Made by a program: the position numbers and the translations under genes
Notes under the pieces: model-generated
The model's input: the letters and a program-made list of their open reading frames with translations, nothing else
The model's database searches: none
Told to the model about the DNA's origin: nothing
Source: Bacillota bacterium
GTDB taxonomy: Bacteria > Bacillota_I > Bacilli_A > RF39 > UBA660
Direction: 5' to 3'
Assembly: GCA_021771185.1 (NCBI GenBank)
Contig: JAETPN010000001.1
Location: 192,366-256,365, forward strand
Length of the DNA stretch: 64,000 nucleotides
Part shown: piece by piece, positions 40,657-50,100 of the stretch
Position numbering within the stretch: position 1 is the first letter of the stretch
Layout: each line of letters opens with the position of its first letter

Positions 40657-41941
40657 ATTTTTTAGGAACAATTTTGTCTTTTCCACCCATATAAATTCTT
40701 AAAACTTCAGGAATATTAATGCTTCCATCTTCATTATAGTTATTCTCAATTAAAGCGATAAGTGCACGTGTTGAGGCTAAAACGGTATTATTAAGGGTAC
40801 TTACATAATAAGTTCCATTTTCACCCTTCGTACGAATTCCTAATCTTCTTGACTGTGCATCACCTAATGTAGAACAAGATCCAACTTCAAAATATTTTTG
40901 TTGACGTGGTGACCATGCCTCTACATCACATGATTTTACTTTTAAATCTGCTAGATCACCACTACAACATTCAAGGGTTCTTACTGGAATATCCATATTT
41001 CTAAATAATTCTACGGTATAAGACCACATCTTATTGTACCAATCCATTGCTTCTTCTGGTTTACATAAAACAACCATTTCTTGTTTTTCAAATTGATGAA
41101 CACGGTAAATTCCACGTTCTTCAATACCATGAGCTCCTACTTCTTTTCTAAAACATGGTGAATAAGAAGTTAAAGTAATTGGAAGTTCTTCTTCTTTGAC
41201 CATTTGATCTTTAAATTTACCAATCATAGAGTGTTCACTAGTACCAATTAGATATAGATCTTCACCTTCTATTTTATACATCATGGCATCCATTTCATCG
41301 AAACTCATAACACCAGTTACAACATCTGATCTAATCATGAATGGTGGAATGCAATAAGTAAATCCTTTATCAATCATAAAGTCTCTTGCATAAGAAAGCA
41401 TTGCACTAGAAAGTCTAGCAATGTCCCCCATTAAATAATAGAAACCATTTCCACTTGTTCTACCACTACTTACTTTATCTAACCCATTTAAGTTTTCAAT
41501 AATATCAGCATGATATGGGATTTCATATTCAGGTACGAATGGTTCACCATATTTTTCAATTTCAACATTTTCACTGTCATCTTTTCCGATTGGAACTGTT
41601 GAATCAATAAGGTTAGGAATAACCATCATACGTTCTTTAATTTCTTGTTGAAGGCGTACCTCTTCTTCACTAAGTTCACTGATTTCTTTTCCAAAATTAG
41701 CAATTTCATCTTTTAACTTCATTGCTTCTTCTTTTTTTCCTTCACGCATTAAATTACCAATTTCGTTGCTTTTGGTATTTTTTAAGGCACGTAATTCGTC
41801 ACCTTTTTGTTTTACTTCACGAAACTTAACATCTAGATCGTAAATTTCATCTACTAGTGGTAATTTGTGATCTTGAAATTTCTTTTTAATATTTTCTTTT
41901 ACTAATTCTCTATTTTCCCTAATTAATTTAATATCTATCAT
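40655..41941 (-). CDS. serS: Seryl-tRNA synthetase
   Basis: Class II synthetase charging tRNA-Ser and tRNA-Sec-type RNAs. The N-terminal antiparallel coiled coil (about 30-100) grips the long variable arm. The catalytic core shows T-S-E-H-S near residue 235, motif 2 F-R-K-E-V-G-A-H-G near 266-274, and motif 3 N-N-T-V-L-A-S-T-R-A near 388-397. The length of 428 aa is normal. AGGAGG precedes the ATG. It is controlled by a T-box leader. Confidence 0.96.
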   Translation of the reverse strand: MIDIKLIRENRELVKENIKKKFQDHKLPLVDEIYDLDVKFREVKQKGDELRALKNTKSNEIGNLMREGKKEEAMKLKDEIANFGKEISELSEEEVRLQQEIKERMMVIPNLIDSTVPIGKDDSENVEIEKYGEPFVPEYEIPYHADIIENLNGLDKVSSGRTSGNGFYYLMGDIARLSSAMLSYARDFMIDKGFTYCIPPFMIRSDVVTGVMSFDEMDAMMYKIEGEDLYLIGTSEHSMIGKFKDQMVKEEELPITLTSYSPCFRKEVGAHGIEERGIYRVHQFEKQEMVVLCKPEEAMDWYNKMWSYTVELFRNMDIPVRTLECCSGDLADLKVKSCDVEAWSPRQQKYFEVGSCSTLGDAQSRRLGIRTKGENGTYYVSTLNNTVLASTRALIALIENNYNEDGSINIPEVLRIYMGGKDKIVPKK

Positions 41942-42045
41942 TTTATTTCCTCCAATTTCTTTATAATGATTTGATATTGCGATTATCTTTACAATCGCTA
42001 AAATTATTCCATTTTAACCTACATAAACTTATTCATATACTCTTA

Positions 42046-42245
42046 TAAAATAATAAAAAGGATGATACAACTAAGGAGTCATAATGACGGTACCATCCTT
42101 TCTTTTACTCATTTGATAACGGTTTTCCCGAAAATGTTTACATTTTACTCTGGAGTAGATTTCATAAAGTTTATTCTTTGTTTTCACCAACCACAAAGTC
42201 TCTAAAAAATAATTTCTTTATTACTTGATTCCTTCATCGCTTTAT
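42046..42245 (-). promoter_or_regulatory. T-box leader of serS
   Basis: This explains the 335-nt gap before serS. On the minus strand the T-box (GGATGGTACCGTC) lies within 42086-42101, with antiterminator AAAGGA-bulge-GUCAUUAUGAC-UCCUU. The terminator re-pairs the T-box itself: AAAGGATGGTAC (42090-42101) with GTATCATCCTTT (42057-42068), 12 bp including one G-U pair, then a T-rich tract. Stem I contains GAAAUCUACUCC, where UCU or UCC could be the serine specifier. The remaining 105 nt to serS hold nothing else notable. Confidence 0.92.
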
Positions 42246-42251
42246 ACATTG

Positions 42252-42280
42252 ATTTTAACACACACATCATATCTTGTCAA
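42252..42280 (-). promoter_or_regulatory. Promoter of serS
   Basis: TTGACA (42275-42280), 17-nt spacer, TAAAAT (42252-42257) on the minus strand; the -35 overlaps the stop codon of the CDF gene. Confidence 0.85.
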
Positions 42281-43146
42281 TCATTATGATGATTAGGTTC
42301 CATATGAATGGTAATATACTTAATACCATGTTTTAATTTACGAATTTGTTCTTCCAAAGTTTCTGTTAAATCATGGGCTTCTTTTAAAGTTAAATCTGGA
42401 TCCAGATGGAGAGAACAATTTAATTTATAATAATTTCCATATTTCATTAAGACAAAATCCTCAATTTCATGTACTTTATGATCCTCAAGTAAAATACTTT
42501 GCACAAGACTTATAATTTCCTCATCCTTCTCCTGCATACCTAAAAGTAAATTAATATTTTGCATTAAAATATCCAATCCAACTTTTAAAACAAATATTCC
42601 AATCAAAAACATCGTACATCGATCTGCATATTTTAAAAAACCGACGTAAGTTGAACATTGCATCAAGATTGTTGAGATCAATACAACAATGGAACTTAAT
42701 ACATCTGTACTACTTTCTTTCCCACTGGCAATTAAAATATGATTATGATATTCATAACCCTTTTTTAAAATATAATGAGATAGTAAATATTTAAGGATAA
42801 TAGTAACAAGACTGACTACAAACACAAATAAGGTTGGTATTACAATCGTTTTATGAAAAGATTCATATAAAATACTTCCTCCTAAGAAAAAGATAATAAT
42901 ACTAATCATAATACTTGTTAAATATTCAAAATTTCCATGCCCATATGGGTGTTCTATATCTGCTGGTTTATTAGAAAATATAGAACCAGCGATGGCAATA
43001 AAATCGGTCATCAAGTCACTAAGTGAATGAATTCCATCGGCAACAAGGGCCCCACTTGATCCTAAAAGTCCCCCAATAATTTTAAAACAAGATAAAAATA
43101 AGTTAACAACAATACTGACACTCATTACACGTGTTACTTTATTCAT
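42277..43146 (-). CDS. Cation diffusion facilitator family transporter
   Basis: A 289-residue proton-coupled divalent cation exporter. Six membrane helices cover about residues 8-200. The helix II site D-G-I-H-S-L-S-D (about 37-44) and the loop H-P-Y-G-H-G-N-F-E are the family marks; the C-terminal cytoplasmic domain has conserved histidines. The exact metal cannot be deduced. It shares no unit with neighbours except that its stop codon contains the serS -35 element. Confidence 0.9.
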   Translation of the reverse strand: MNKVTRVMSVSIVVNLFLSCFKIIGGLLGSSGALVADGIHSLSDLMTDFIAIAGSIFSNKPADIEHPYGHGNFEYLTSIMISIIIFFLGGSILYESFHKTIVIPTLFVFVVSLVTIILKYLLSHYILKKGYEYHNHILIASGKESSTDVLSSIVVLISTILMQCSTYVGFLKYADRCTMFLIGIFVLKVGLDILMQNINLLLGMQEKDEEIISLVQSILLEDHKVHEIEDFVLMKYGNYYKLNCSLHLDPDLTLKEAHDLTETLEEQIRKLKHGIKYITIHMEPNHHND

Positions 43147-43199
43147 TTTACCACCTTATTACATGATATACATTATATCACAGTTTAGTGAACAAAAAC

Positions 43200-43233
43200 A
43201 AAAAAAACTGATGAAATTTTAGTTTCATCAGTT
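43200..43233 (-). terminator. Terminator of the Rpn-type nuclease gene
   Basis: Stem AACTGATGAAA (43207-43217) with TTTCATCAGTT (43223-43233), 5-nt loop, then a T-run on the minus strand. Confidence 0.85.
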
Positions 43234-43235
43234 CT

Positions 43236-44249
43236 TTAAATACTCTCGATTTCTTCTATGGATAAACCTGTAATTTTAGAAATCATAACAAGATCCATAT
43301 GTTCCTGTTTCATCTTGTGAACAATCTCTCGTTCTTTTTCTTTAGACCCTTCTATGAGTCCTTCTTTGCGTCCTTCTTTTCGACCTTCTTTGCGTCCTTC
43401 TTTTCGACCTTCTTTTCGACCTTCTTTACGTCCTTCTTCCAGCCCTTTAGTACGCCCCTCTTCGAGACCTTTCTTAAGTCCTTGTTCACGACTGGTCTTT
43501 TCTACATATTCTTTAATTGCAGCTGCTTCTAATTTACGATGTAATTCCAAATCATATAATCCGATGAATTCTTCGTTCGATGTTAATTCCACTAACTTGT
43601 CTTTTGCTTGTTTCATGTTCATATCATCTCCACTAATCTTTTCTAGCTCTTTTAATTGATCAATTTTTAAGATCAACAGTTTCTTTTCATAAGCCTTTAA
43701 CTCATCTCCATTATAATACTTTTCTTTTAATTTGACTAGGTCTATATGATAACTTTTATATTGATCTGTTTCTAAGATTTCACCAGTCTTATCACGCATC
43801 GCAAATTCGGTAATAATTCCACCATGATATTTAGAAAAATTATCAAAGTTAATAACATAAATTTTTTTTCGTTGATTATAACTTTCACCACGTTTCAACT
43901 GTTGATGGGAAGAAGTAATCCCATAGTCCCTATTTCGTTCTACTAAACCATCATAATACGTTTGATTCATTTCTAAAATCAAGATATGATCATTAATGGA
44001 TACAATCATGTCAGAAATCATTTTCTTTTCATTCACATGTTCGATTGGATGTTCATTATTTTCGATTTTTAAATTTTTTAATTGATCCTTCGAAAGATCT
44101 GTGATTCCACAAATCAAGTCAATAAGATATCCTCTACACTTTGGATCATTTAATAAATTTTTAAAAACAATATCCTCTGTCGCAGATACAACTAATCCTT
44201 GATCAAAATACCTTTTTGAAGCCTCACTTAATTTTTTAGTATACATCAT
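43236..44249 (-). CDS. Rpn-type PD-(D/E)XK nuclease / putative transposase
   Basis: A 337-residue member of the recombination-promoting nuclease (PDDEXK_2) family. The core contains S-A-T-E-D-I-V-F-K near residue 25, then D-M-I-V-S...L-I-L-E-M-N-Q (the D...ExN acids) and R-N-R-D-Y. The C-terminal quarter is a repetitive charged helix with six R-K-E-G units encoded by 12-bp tandem repeats, ending in S-K-I-T-G-L-S-I-E-E-I. Such proteins cut DNA and promote recombination; many gut Bacillota carry several. I chose the first of two ATGs at 44249, preceded by GAGGAGG. Confidence 0.85.
   Translation of the reverse strand: MMYTKKLSEASKRYFDQGLVVSATEDIVFKNLLNDPKCRGYLIDLICGITDLSKDQLKNLKIENNEHPIEHVNEKKMISDMIVSINDHILILEMNQTYYDGLVERNRDYGITSSHQQLKRGESYNQRKKIYVINFDNFSKYHGGIITEFAMRDKTGEILETDQYKSYHIDLVKLKEKYYNGDELKAYEKKLLILKIDQLKELEKISGDDMNMKQAKDKLVELTSNEEFIGLYDLELHRKLEAAAIKEYVEKTSREQGLKKGLEEGRTKGLEEGRKEGRKEGRKEGRKEGRKEGRKEGLIEGSKEKEREIVHKMKQEHMDLVMISKITGLSIEEIESI
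43358..43441. repeat. 12-bp tandem repeat inside the Rpn-type gene
   Basis: Seven adjacent 12-nt units (variants of GTCCTTCTTTTC on the plus strand) coding for R-K-E-G steps of the C-terminal helix. The unit is a multiple of three, so copy-number change keeps the frame. Confidence 0.9.
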
Positions 44250-44404
44250 TATTTTTCCTCCTCTTCGCTCGACTATAACACGTTTAAAAAACTCCGTCAA
44301 ATGACCATTTTCAAGAATTTAAACTCCAATTTTTAGTTTTTATCTAAGAACAATTTTTAAAATTTAATAAAAAATAAATGCAAATATATAACATTTAACT
44401 TTTC

Positions 44405-44434
44405 TAAAAAAAAGAAGCAAAATTATTTTGCTTC
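44405..44434 (-). terminator. Terminator of polA
   Basis: Stem GAAGCAAAA (44414-44422) with TTTTGCTTC (44426-44434), 3-nt loop, then eight Ts on the minus strand. Confidence 0.85.
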
Positions 44435-47017
44435 ATACCAATTATCACCATATTCAATATCTACTTTTAGTGGAACTTTTAATTCATAGGTGTGTTCCAT
44501 CACTTCTTTTAATATTTTAGTAACCTGTTCAAATTCATCTTTCTTACAATCAATTACAAGTTCATCATGTACTTGTAAAATCATTTTACTTTTTAATTTT
44601 TTCTCTTTAAAGATCTGGTATACCTCATTCATTGCTTTTTTGATAATATCTGCACTGGTTCCTTGAATTGGCGTATTAAGAGCCATTCTCTCCCCTTGAT
44701 TTCGTACCATACGATTATCACTTTTTAATTCTTTGATATATCTTTTGCGATGAAGCAATGTTTCTACATAACCATTTTCATAGGCACGTTTTTTTATTTC
44801 ATCCATATATGTACGAATACCAGGGTACACTTCAAAATAATGATCAATAAATTGCTTAGCTTCCCCAACACTAATACCTAAATTTTCAGCTAATCCAAAA
44901 CTACTAATTCCATAAACAATACCAAAATTAACAGCTTTCGCAATTCTTCTCATTTCTTTCGTTACTTGTTCTTCCATCTCTACATGAAAAATATCCATAG
45001 CTGTCTTTGAGTGAATATCCATATCCTTTTTAATCGCATCAATCAGTGATTCTACATTCGCCATATGAGCAAAAATACGAAGTTCTATTTGCGAATAGTC
45101 ACTACTTATCATAAGAGAATCTTCACTTGGAATAAATGCTTTTCGAATTAAGCGTCCATATTCATAGCGAATCGGAATATTTTGAAGATTTGGTTCTACG
45201 GAAGATAATCTTCCTGTTCTTGTTAATGTTTGTGTAAATATCGTATGAATTTTACCATCAGATAAAATTGTATGACTAAGTCCATCAATATAGGTACTAT
45301 ATAATTTTGTAAGCATACGATATTCCAAAATCAACGCAATAATCGGATGCTTATCCTTTAGTTTTTCTAAAACATCCGCCGCTGTTGAATACCAACGATT
45401 ATTCTTTTTTCCATGAGGAAGATTTAATCGTTCAAATAAAATATCACTTAACTCCTTTGGGGAAGAAATATTAAATTCACATCCAGCATAGTTATAAATA
45501 TCTTTTTCCAATAACTGAATTTTAACTTGAATTTCTTCACCCATATCCAATAGTGTTTTTTTATCCACATGAACTCCAGTAAACTCCATCTCTCCTAAGG
45601 TAATTGCCAGAGGCATTTCAATCTTATAAAATAATTCATGTAAATTTTCTTTTTCTAATCGCTCTTCTAAAAAGGATGTTGTTTCATAAATAAATTTTGC
45701 CTTATAAAGAGCAATACTTGCGATCACTTCTAATTCTGGTTCTACTAACTTTGTTTTACCATATACATTTTCATAAAAAGGAAGTTCTCCTTCTAAATCA
45801 TGAGCTAAATAAGCAATATCATCTTTTACTGTATAATCTAAAAGATAACCTGCAATCATGGAATCAAATGTAATGCCTGTAACTGTTTCACCAAGTGATT
45901 TCATAATAACGTAAAGTTTTTTTAAATCATATGTATATTTTACATAGTCTTTCCAATATGGAAAGCTATCTTTGATTAAATGTGGGGGTATAAAGTAGTA
46001 TTCCTGATCATTATATAAAGATAAACCTAAAGCCTTATCACGATGATAATTCGTTCCTAAAATTTCAATATAAACCGCACTATCTTTCGTTAACTTAATT
46101 TCATCTACTTGTTTAATAATACGTGTTTCTAATTTTTTTTCTTCTTTTTTTTGATTTAAATTAATTTTTTTTAACAAAGAATAAAATTCTAATTCTTCAT
46201 ATATTTTATTTAATGCTTCCATATCATTCTCTCGATATTTAATATCTGGAATTTTTATGTCCATAGGAACTTCACGAACGATTGTTGCAATTTCGTAACT
46301 CATATAAGCATTATCTTTATCTGCGATTAATTTTTCTTTTAGTTTTCCTTTTATTTCATCGATGTGTTCATAAATTCCATCTAGTGTTTTATATTGTTGT
46401 AATAATTTTAAGGCTGTCTTTTCACCTACGCCTTTTACACCTGGAATATTGTCCGAAGGATCCCCCATTAGTGCTTTTAAATCAACAACACGTTTGGGTT
46501 CGATTCCGTAGGCTTCGAAAAAAGTTTGTTCATTATAACGAATATAATCTTTTTGCTTTAAAAGTTTAATGTCTACATCTGGACTAATAAGTTGTAGCAA
46601 GTCTTTATCACTAGATACAATTGTTCCAACAAAATCATCTTCTAAATCGCAATAATGAGCAAAAGTACCAATAATATCATCGGCTTCATAATGATCACAT
46701 TCATAATACGTAATTCCCATAGCTTCTAACATTTGTTTTGCGATAGGAAATTGCATCTTCAATTCTTCTGGAGTTTCACTACGTCCTTGTTTATAAAAAT
46801 CATATTGTTCATGACGGAATGTTTTTCCTTTATCAAATGCGACAATCATATATTTAGGTTTTTCTTCCGCCACAATTTTATTTATCATATTTGCAAAACC
46901 AAATAAAGCATTCGTTGGAAAGCCTTTACTATTTTGCATTAAATTTCCGTTATAAGCAGTTGCATAATAACTTCGAAATAATAAGTTATTTCCATCCACC
47001 ATTATAATCTTTTCCAT
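44423..47017 (-). CDS. polA: DNA polymerase I
   Basis: Repair and Okazaki-fragment polymerase. The first 290 residues are the 5'-3' exonuclease (D-G-N-N-L-L-F-R, G-D-P-S-D-N-I-P-G-V-K-G-V-G). The middle 3'-5' exonuclease domain appears inactive: its motif I reads V-Y-I-E where D-x-E is expected, as in other Bacillota. The polymerase domain carries motif A D-Y-S-Q-I-E-L-R, motif B around A-V-N-F-G-I-V-Y-G and motif C V-H-D-E-L-V. The 864-aa length is normal. It is a single-gene unit. Confidence 0.97.
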   Translation of the reverse strand: MEKIIMVDGNNLLFRSYYATAYNGNLMQNSKGFPTNALFGFANMINKIVAEEKPKYMIVAFDKGKTFRHEQYDFYKQGRSETPEELKMQFPIAKQMLEAMGITYYECDHYEADDIIGTFAHYCDLEDDFVGTIVSSDKDLLQLISPDVDIKLLKQKDYIRYNEQTFFEAYGIEPKRVVDLKALMGDPSDNIPGVKGVGEKTALKLLQQYKTLDGIYEHIDEIKGKLKEKLIADKDNAYMSYEIATIVREVPMDIKIPDIKYRENDMEALNKIYEELEFYSLLKKINLNQKKEEKKLETRIIKQVDEIKLTKDSAVYIEILGTNYHRDKALGLSLYNDQEYYFIPPHLIKDSFPYWKDYVKYTYDLKKLYVIMKSLGETVTGITFDSMIAGYLLDYTVKDDIAYLAHDLEGELPFYENVYGKTKLVEPELEVIASIALYKAKFIYETTSFLEERLEKENLHELFYKIEMPLAITLGEMEFTGVHVDKKTLLDMGEEIQVKIQLLEKDIYNYAGCEFNISSPKELSDILFERLNLPHGKKNNRWYSTAADVLEKLKDKHPIIALILEYRMLTKLYSTYIDGLSHTILSDGKIHTIFTQTLTRTGRLSSVEPNLQNIPIRYEYGRLIRKAFIPSEDSLMISSDYSQIELRIFAHMANVESLIDAIKKDMDIHSKTAMDIFHVEMEEQVTKEMRRIAKAVNFGIVYGISSFGLAENLGISVGEAKQFIDHYFEVYPGIRTYMDEIKKRAYENGYVETLLHRKRYIKELKSDNRMVRNQGERMALNTPIQGTSADIIKKAMNEVYQIFKEKKLKSKMILQVHDELVIDCKKDEFEQVTKILKEVMEHTYELKVPLKVDIEYGDNWYEAK

Positions 47018-47080
47018 AACATCACCATATTATTATTATAACATGAAATAATCATTTCACTAGCTTTTAATTTTAATGGT

Positions 47081-47104
47081 AAATAAAAAAACCTTTCGGT
47101 TTTT
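47081..47104 (-). terminator. Terminator of polC
   Basis: Stem AAAAACC (47087-47093) with GGTTTTT (47098-47104) around the loop GAAA (minus strand), then TTATTT. Confidence 0.8.
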
Positions 47105-47124
47105 CTATACATTATTTTATTGTT

Positions 47125-50100
47125 TTAAAATAAACTAAGTTGGCTTGATTCATCCATTCCATCAAAAATACCCATCATACGCATTTTATCGATTAATGTT
47201 TGAGATACTTTGGCACGTTTTTGAACATCTTCAATACTAAGGAATGGTGCTTTTTCTCTTTCTATGACAATACTTTTAGCAACAGTATCACCTAAGCCAT
47301 CAATACTTGAAAATGGTGGGATAATGGTGTGATCGTCTTTTACTTTCCATACTGTCGCATCACTTTCGTTTAAATTAACATTTGCAAAAACCATACCACG
47401 TGCAGTAGCCTCTAAGCAAACTCTTAAACTTTCCAAAGTTCCTACTTCTTTATTACTTGCTTCAAAGCCTTTATTAATAATTTCTGTCACTTTGTTCTTG
47501 ATAACTTCATATCCTTTAATCATCGATTCTACATCAACATCGGTTGCTTTACTCGTTAACCATGATGCATAAAACCATGCTGGATGATGCACTTTAAAGT
47601 AAGCAATACGAAAGGCGCTTGTTACATAAGCTGTCGCATGAGCTTTAGGGAACATGTACTTAATCTTAGCACACGATCCGATAAACCACTCTTCAATACC
47701 AGCATCTTTCATTTCCTGTTCCATTTCTTTCCATGTTTCAGGATCTTTACTAGCTCTTCCTTTACGAACAAATTCCATAATTTTAAAAGCACGAATTGGT
47801 TTTAAGCCGTGATACATCAAATAAACCATAATATCATCACGACAGCCAATAACATCTTTAAAAGGAACGATATTGTTACGAATTAATTCTTGGGCATTTC
47901 CTACCCACACATCTGTCCCGTGTGATAACCCTGAAATTTTAATAAGTTCGGCAAAAGTTGTTGGTTTGGTATCTACTAACATACTAATGGTAAAATTGGT
48001 TCCAAATTCAGGAATTCCTAGCGAACCTGTTTCACACATAATTTGTTCTTTTGTAACACCTAATGGTTCTGGTGATAGGAAAATTCCCATGGTTGGTTTA
48101 TCATCTAGTGGAACGGTTGTTACATCCATCCCTGATAAATCTTGAATCATACGAAGTTGTGTTGGATCGGAATGTCCTAAAATATCTAGTTTTAAGACAT
48201 CTTGATCAATCGCATGGTAATCAAAATGGGTTGTGCGCCATTCTGCACCCGTATCATCGGCAGGAAACTGGAATGGTGTAAAATCAAAGACATCCATATA
48301 ACCTGGGATAACAACGATTCCTCCAGGGTGTTGCCCCGTTGTTCTTTTTACACCTGTACATCCTAAAGCTAGTCTTTCCACTTCAGCTGTACGCTTCATA
48401 ATTCCTTTTTCTTCACACCAACCTTTAACAAAACCAAACGCCGTTTTCGCAGCTACAGTACCAATCGTTCCAGCTCGATATACATTATCCTCACCAAACA
48501 GTACTTTTGTATAAGCATGGGCATCAGCTTGATTTAAATCGGAAAAGTTAAGATCGATATCTGGTACTTTATCTGCATTAAATCCTAAGAAGGTCGCAAA
48601 AGGCATATCATTTCCATCTTTAATCATATTGGCTCCACATTTTGGACAAGCCTGATCTGGAAGATCAAATCCACTAGAATAAGTTGCACCTAGAGGTTTC
48701 CCGTTCATTTCAAAAATGCTATGTTGACACTTTGGACAACGGTAATGCGCTGGTAGTGGATTTACTTCAGTAATTCCCATCATTGTAGCAACAAAACTAG
48801 AACCTACCGATCCACGGGATCCAACAAGATATCCATCATCATTCGAATGTTTTACGAGCTTTTGAGAAATTAAGTAAATTACATCGAAGCCTCCTCCAAT
48901 GATTCCCCCTAATTCCTTTTTCATTAGTTGTTCTATTTCTTCTTCAGTTAATTCTGATTCACTTTTCGCTATTAAATTCTCACGAATGATTTTTTTTACA
49001 TTATCAAATCCTAATAATAAGGCTTCATGAAGCTGTTTGAATGCTTCTTCTAAAAACGCATCTTCTTCTAATTCTGTAGTACGCGCTAACCCATCTTTAA
49101 TCGCATTAAAAATTCCATCTCCATAAAGTTCTTTCGCAATACGCTCTTCAATATTATGAGGAAGTGGATCTCCATACCATTCTTTGGCTTTATCATAAAC
49201 TAGATCCGTTACAGTTTCTACAGAACGATCAATCTTTGGTGAAAATGGAACTCCACCTGTTTCAATAATAACTTCAATAATTTCTGTCATATCAGCGATT
49301 TTATTTGGATTCTCAACAACAATTCGTTTTCTTGTTTCTTCCTCTAGAAAATCAAAATCACTAAGCATTTCTTCTGTTGTCCTAAAATGCATACTAGGAA
49401 TTTCTTGAATATTTTTACGTGCAAGAGGATGTCTTCCCCCACCAGGAACTTTTTGATTAACAATAATTTCACGATATATTTTGTCATCTCTTTTAAGATG
49501 ATGTACATCCCCTGTTGCGACAACAAGTTTTCCCGCTTCTTCACTTACTCGAATGATTTTCTTTAGATGTTCCATAAGTTCTCCTTTAGAACCAAAATCA
49601 TTCATTTGTAATAAATGATCATAGCATTCCATCGGTTGAACTTCAATATAATCATAAAAATTAATAATATTTGTTAATTCTTCATCACTTTTACTACGCG
49701 CTTGCGTAAATACTTCGCCTTCATAGCACCCACTACCAACAAGTAATCCTTCACGGTGTGCTTCAATTTCACTACGTAAAATACGAGCTGTTTTATACAT
49801 ATATTTCGTATTTGCAAGAGAAATGATTTTAAATAAATTTTTTAATCCTGTTTTATTTTTCGCAAGAAGATTTACATGGAAAGAGCGACCATATTTATGA
49901 ATTTCATCTTTACTAACAAGTTTATCTAAATCTGAAATTTTTTCTAAATTACGATCACTTAATTTATTCATCATTTTATGAAAAACTAAAGCAGTTCCTT
50001 CGGCATCATAATCTCCACGGTGATGCGCTGTTTCATCCCAAGGAACATTGTATCTTTTTACTAAAGCAGACAACCCATGTCTAGCATAGGTATTATCCAT

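Noticed and set aside
43358-43441. CRISPR-like short repeats
   Set aside because: Units are adjacent, 12 bp, without spacers, and encode a repetitive helix; it is a tandem repeat in a gene.
43299-43659. Plus-strand frames rich in F-F-S or R-P-S repeats
   Set aside because: They are antisense shadows of the 12-bp repeat in the Rpn-type gene; no ribosome binding site and no independent support.
43236-44249. Insertion sequence around the Rpn-type gene
   Set aside because: No terminal inverted repeats or target-site duplications are visible at its edges; the flanks hold its own terminator and ribosome binding site.
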